From Semisulcospira habei (Eukaryota > Mollusca > Gastropoda > Semisulcospiridae): 64,000 nucleotides of DNA. The position numbers were made by a program, and so were the translations under genes. Location: the NCBI GenBank assembly GCA_036245525.1, contig BTPG01000001.1, positions 216,229,059-216,293,058 of the forward strand. The letters run 5' to 3'. A model generated the notes under the pieces. That model saw only the letters and a program-made list of their open reading frames with translations, had not been told where the DNA came from and ran no database searches. This document shows, in pieces, positions 61,051-64,000 of the stretch; position 1 is the stretch's first letter, and each line of letters starts with the position of its first letter.

Positions 61051-61169
61051 TTGACTCAGTCATTCAAGGTCCCTCGCATCAATAGCTGCAGGTGTCAGTA
61101 TAGCGTTGCCGGAGGAAACGCTATAGACACTTCCGCAGCTATTGACGCGAGGGACTTTGAATGAGTTAA
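61051..61169. mobile_element. Long palindrome with TTAA end (family P4-like)
   Basis: TGACTCAGTCATTCAAGGTC, CCTCGCATCAATAGCTGCAG, GTGTCAGTATAGCGTT pairs along ~50 bp with AACGCTATAGACACTTCCGC, AGCTATTGACGCGAGGGACT, TTGAATGAGTTAA. The ends resemble TTAACTCATTC. Confidence 0.8.
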
Positions 61170-61314
61170 AGTCTTTGTACTTCGACTGTGAATCATGTGG
61201 CAGGGGGTGCACCACTGAGTACAAATACGAACATTGGTCTGGCTCCGTTTTCCGGAATCCTAGCGCACCAGGTTATTACTCTTGTTGTGTACGTCATTAG
61301 CTTCTGGATGAGCA

Positions 61315-61423
61315 CAATACTTTGACCAGCAACAGAAATGCGACATTTTTGGAATCATCGGAAACGCTGAAGTGTTTCCGATGATTCAAAAAATGTCGCG
61401 TTTCTTTTGCTCGTCAGTGTACT
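61315..61423. repeat. Palindromic element P5, copy 2
   Basis: GACCAGCAACAGAAATGCGA, CATTTTTGGAATCATCGGAA, AC pairs with GTTTCCGATGATTCAAAAAA, TGTCGCGTTTCTTTTGCTCG, TC. Longer and better preserved than the copy at 12029. Confidence 0.75.
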
Positions 61424-61567
61424 TTGGAAGTACGATGTAGGATCAAAATGTGATGATAGTTGTGCCGTAAAACCGGAAGCACTGGCCCAGTTTACTTGAT
61501 ATTTTCACATTTTGTAATGGTGCTATCCCCCACCGTCGCGCGTCAGGCTTCAAAGGCAGTATGATAC

Positions 61568-61786
61568 TTAACCCATTCAGTCCTGACGCACTACAGCAGG
61601 AGATGGATCGACCATGATAATTCAAGGGTAGTGCCAGGTTAGCTTGGTGCCTGTCGGCGCCAAGCTAATCTGGCACTGCCCTTGAATTATCATGGTTGAT
61701 CCATCTCCTGCAACTGGTGCATAGTCATTCATTAGATGACTCCTTCAAAAATTTGGGACATACGGCCGTCGGACTGAATGAGTTAA
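61568..61786. mobile_element. TTAA-flanked foldback MITE P1, reference-quality copy
   Basis: 219 bp. Terminal inverted repeats TTAACCCATTCAGTCCTGAC and TTAACTCATTCAGTCCGACG. Hairpin at about 61601-61705, GGAGATGG/CCATCTCC outside it, and a one-sided right flank (TGGTGCATAGTCATTCATTA) that all complete copies of this subtype share. Confidence 0.92.
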
Positions 61787-61973
61787 TGATGGTAATGGTT
61801 GTTGGTTATAATTTACAGCTTTTCTTTGGCTAGAACCCGGATGCTAGAAAACCTTTGTTATGCCAGCCTCTCTTTGAGTTTAGGGAGCAACCAAAAAGTA
61901 AGCCCATAGTTTGTGAAAAGCAAGCCTTCATTGTATTAAATCAATTAACAAATCTCGCTTTCGACTGAAAAAT
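61787..61973. other. No recognised gene
   Basis: Short unassigned spacer between two palindromic elements. Confidence 0.4.
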
Positions 61974-62054
61974 TTAACCCATTGCGTGTCCGTATTGGTT
62001 TTTGTCGCGATGATTCCTACAGGACAAAAACCGCTACGGACCGCACAGGGTTAA
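61974..62054. mobile_element. TTAA-ended foldback MITE, family P3
   Basis: TTAACCCATTGCGTGTCCGT, ATTGGTTTTTGTCGCGATGA pairs with GGACAAAAACCGCTACGGAC, CGCACAGGGTTAA. The right arm has lost the ATCGCG segment. Confidence 0.8.
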
Positions 62055-62514
62055 ATAGTCAGAACTTCTAAATTACACTTGTGTATTGAACTAAATTACA
62101 CTTGTGTATTGAACAATTGTTGACGAGAAGATTATTTTATGTAATGAGAGGAACATTAAAGGCTCCCGCGACTACTTTTACTTTAAGCTTTTTCGTTGAT
62201 ATTTTTACGGCTATTTATTAACCTTCTGGCTGTCGATAGCGCTTTATATCGGCATTTTGACGGATCTATCCCGCCGTACCTTTCTGCCAAGCTGTCTGTT
62301 TATCAGCCATCACGTACCTCCGTTCCTCCAGGGAATTTTTTTTTTTAAATTCCGTAGTTTAACATGAAAACTGTCGGGGAGCCAACTGAAATGCGGCATC
62401 TGCCCACATTGTCACAGTTCAAGGCTCACTTAACGACTTCTCTTTTCTGTCGGGCATTTAACACTTAGCTCACCTTTAGCTAACTGTTGACTGACTGCCT
62501 TTTATTCTGATCCT

Positions 62515-63650
62515 AGAGGAAGTGGATGTAAGGTGTTGGGAAGGGATGGGATGGGTTAAAGTAGTGTATAATTGTGCGTGTGTCTGAGAGAGAGGGTGTG
62601 TTGTGACAGGGAGGTGGATGTAAGGTGTTGGGAAGGGATGGGATGGGTTAAAGTAGTGTATAATTGTGCGTGTGTCTGAGAGAGAGGGTGTGTTGTGACA
62701 GGGAGGTGGATGTAAGGTGTTGGGAAGGGATGGGATGGGTTAAAGTAGTGTATAATTGTGCGTGTGTCTGAGAGAGAGAGTGTGTGTTGTGACAGGGAGG
62801 TGGATGTAAGGTGTTGGGAAGGGATGGGATGGGTTAAAGTAGTGTATAAGTGTGCGTGTGTCTGAGAGAGAGAGAGAGTGTGTGTGTTGTGACAGCCCCC
62901 GGGAGGTGGATGTAAGGTGTTGGGAAGGGATGGGATGGGTTAAAGTAGTGTATAATTGTGCGTGTGTCTGAGAGCGGAGAGAGTGTGTTGTGACAGGGAG
63001 GTGGATGTAAGGTGATGGGAAGGGATGGGATGGGTTAAAGTAGTGTATAATTGTGCGTGTGTTTGAGAGAGAGGGTGTGTTGTGACAGGGAGGTGGATGT
63101 AAGGTGATGGGAAGGGATGGGATGGGTTAAAGTAGTGTATAAGTGTGCGTGTGTCTGAGAGAGAGAGAGAGAGAGTGTTGTGACAGGGAAGTGGATGTAA
63201 GGTGTTGGGAAGGGATGGGATGGGTTAAAGTAGTGTATAAGTGTGCGTGTGTCTGAGAGAGAGAGTGTGTTGTGACAGGGAAGTGGGTGTAAGGTGTTGG
63301 GAAGGGATGGGATGGGTTAAAGTAGTGTATAATTGTGCGTGTGTCTGAGAGAGAGAGAGAGAGTGTGTGTGTTGTGACAGGGAGGTGGATGTAAGGTGAT
63401 GGGAAGGGATGGGATGGGTTAAAGTAGTGTATAAGTGTGCGTGTGTCTGAGAGAGAGAGTGTGTTGTGACAGGGAAGTGGGTGTAAGGTGTTGGGAAGGG
63501 ATGGGGTGAGTTAAAGTAGTGTATAAGTGTGCGTGTGTCTGAGAGAGAGAGTGTGTTGTGACAGGGAAGTGGGTGTAAGGTGTTGGGAAGGGATGGGGTG
63601 GTTTAAAGTAGTGTATAATTGTGCGTGTGTCTGAGAGAGAGGGTGTGCTG
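62515..63650. repeat. ~92-bp minisatellite, ~12 copies
   Basis: Unit GGAGGTGGATGTAAGGTGTT, GGGAAGGGATGGGATGGGTT, AAAGTAGTGTATAATTGTGC, GTGTGTCTGAGAGAGAG, then GTGTGTTGTGACA. Units vary in (GA)n and (GT)n length. G-rich on the plus strand. Confidence 0.95.
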
Positions 63651-63753
63651 TTGCCGTGCATGCGCAGTGAGTCCAGTGTTTTCCTGGAGAACAGCGCTAT
63701 ACAAGAACTATTTATTATTATTATTAGTAGTAGTAGTAGTATTAGTATTATTA
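63651..63753 (+). mobile_element. LINE-like 3' tail with (ATT)n/(AGT)n
   Basis: GAGAACAGCGCTATACAAGA, ACTATTTATTATTATTATTA resembles the GCGCTATA-AA plus (TTA)n ends of CR1/L2-type elements. No coding remnant. Confidence 0.45.
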
Positions 63754-63799
63754 GATAAAAAGCGCTACCGACAGCCAAGAGGTTAAAAAAATAAAATGA

Positions 63800-63880
63800 T
63801 TGAGCAGACAGGATTGAACTTGAAACCAGAAGGGTTGATTTGTAACATTCACGCCACTCGAGTGACTGCGAACGGCTGTA
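63800..63880 (-). mobile_element. Possible tRNA-derived SINE head
   Basis: On the minus strand CGCAGTCACTCGAGTGGCGT followed by GGTTTCAAGTTCAATCCTGT resembles A and B boxes. No tRNA fold, no neighbour copy. Weak. Confidence 0.3.
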
Positions 63881-64000
63881 GGGGCGGGTGATGGGGACAA
63901 CGACAGCTAATGCCTATGAAGTACGACCTGAACACTAGTAAATTCAGGTGCACTGCAGCTGTGCCACTTTAAAAATATATAGCCGTACCTTTCACGCCGA

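Larger units (their letters stand above)
62218..63786. mobile_element. TTAA-bounded inverted ends enclosing a satellite
   Basis: Left TTAACCTTCTGGCTGTCGAT, AGCGCTTTATATC; right GATAAAAAGCGCTACCGACA, GCCAAGAGGTTAA. The ~33-bp ends match with few mismatches and are 1.5 kb apart, with the 92-bp array and a LINE-like tail between them. It may be one MITE whose hairpin was opened by insertion and expansion. Confidence 0.6.

Overview
Kind of sequence. This is animal nuclear DNA dominated by repeats, most likely from a mollusc or another lophotrochozoan. That assignment is inferred from the mix of non-LTR elements, Penelope-like tails, an env-bearing Gypsy element and tRNA-derived SINEs; no species-level marker is visible. 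There are no operons, ribosome binding sites or bacterial features. The only confidently recognised host coding sequence is one large exon of a Ski/Sno-family transcriptional co-regulator on the minus strand (30337-31224). It begins with an ATG that has an in-frame upstream stop and ends at a clean GTAAGT splice donor. The sequence to the left (1-30336) is probably ski intron 1 DNA, at least in part, because the gene runs towards lower coordinates and no later ski exon is recognisable. The sequence to the right is the upstream flank.

Layout. 1-13 kb: minisatellites (40-bp, 50/52-bp, 47/61-bp and 15-bp units) mixed with SINE-like repeats and many short palindromic elements. 13-21 kb: CR1/L2-like LINE 3' fragments, a truncated LINE A copy and more palindromes. 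21.8-25.8 kb: a complete, open 3.9-kb non-LTR retrotransposon (LINE A, minus strand) with an 11-bp target site duplication. 26-30 kb: simple repeats, a hammerhead-ribozyme-like motif, palindromes. 30.3-31.2 kb: ski exon. 34-43.5 kb: CR1-like LINE, a decayed LINE B inside a 33-bp satellite, a LINE A fragment joined head-to-head to a second LINE B, and that LINE B split by a Penelope-type inverted repeat. 45-48 kb: satellites, a tRNA-derived SINE and palindromes. 48.2-57.3 kb: a 9.1-kb Gypsy/Ty3 element with two 1183-bp LTRs that look identical, plus gag, pol and an env-like third gene, inserted into a third LINE B copy. 57.3-64 kb: the rest of that LINE B, then satellites and palindromes.

Most interesting signal. 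About 18 copies of a roughly 200-bp element recur across the window. Each has a central hairpin of about 35-50-bp arms, and the better copies are bounded by TTAA with terminal inverted repeats of the type TTAACYCATTC. The two arms of one copy share copy-specific differences, so they change together. Several unrelated hairpins (families P2-P7 below) are found too, and some sit inside the same kind of TTAACYC ends. This looks like a superfamily of piggyBac-type (TTAA-target) foldback MITEs with exchangeable hairpin cores. Family labels P1-P7, S1-S3 and LINE A/B are mine, for this window only.

How things fit together. Nested insertions give a relative order: LINE B before Gypsy; LINE B before the Penelope inverted repeat; 33-bp satellite before LINE B; a palindromic MITE before a CR1 fragment. 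Identical LTRs next to broken gag and env frames in the Gypsy element suggest either a very young defective copy helped in trans or base-level assembly errors.
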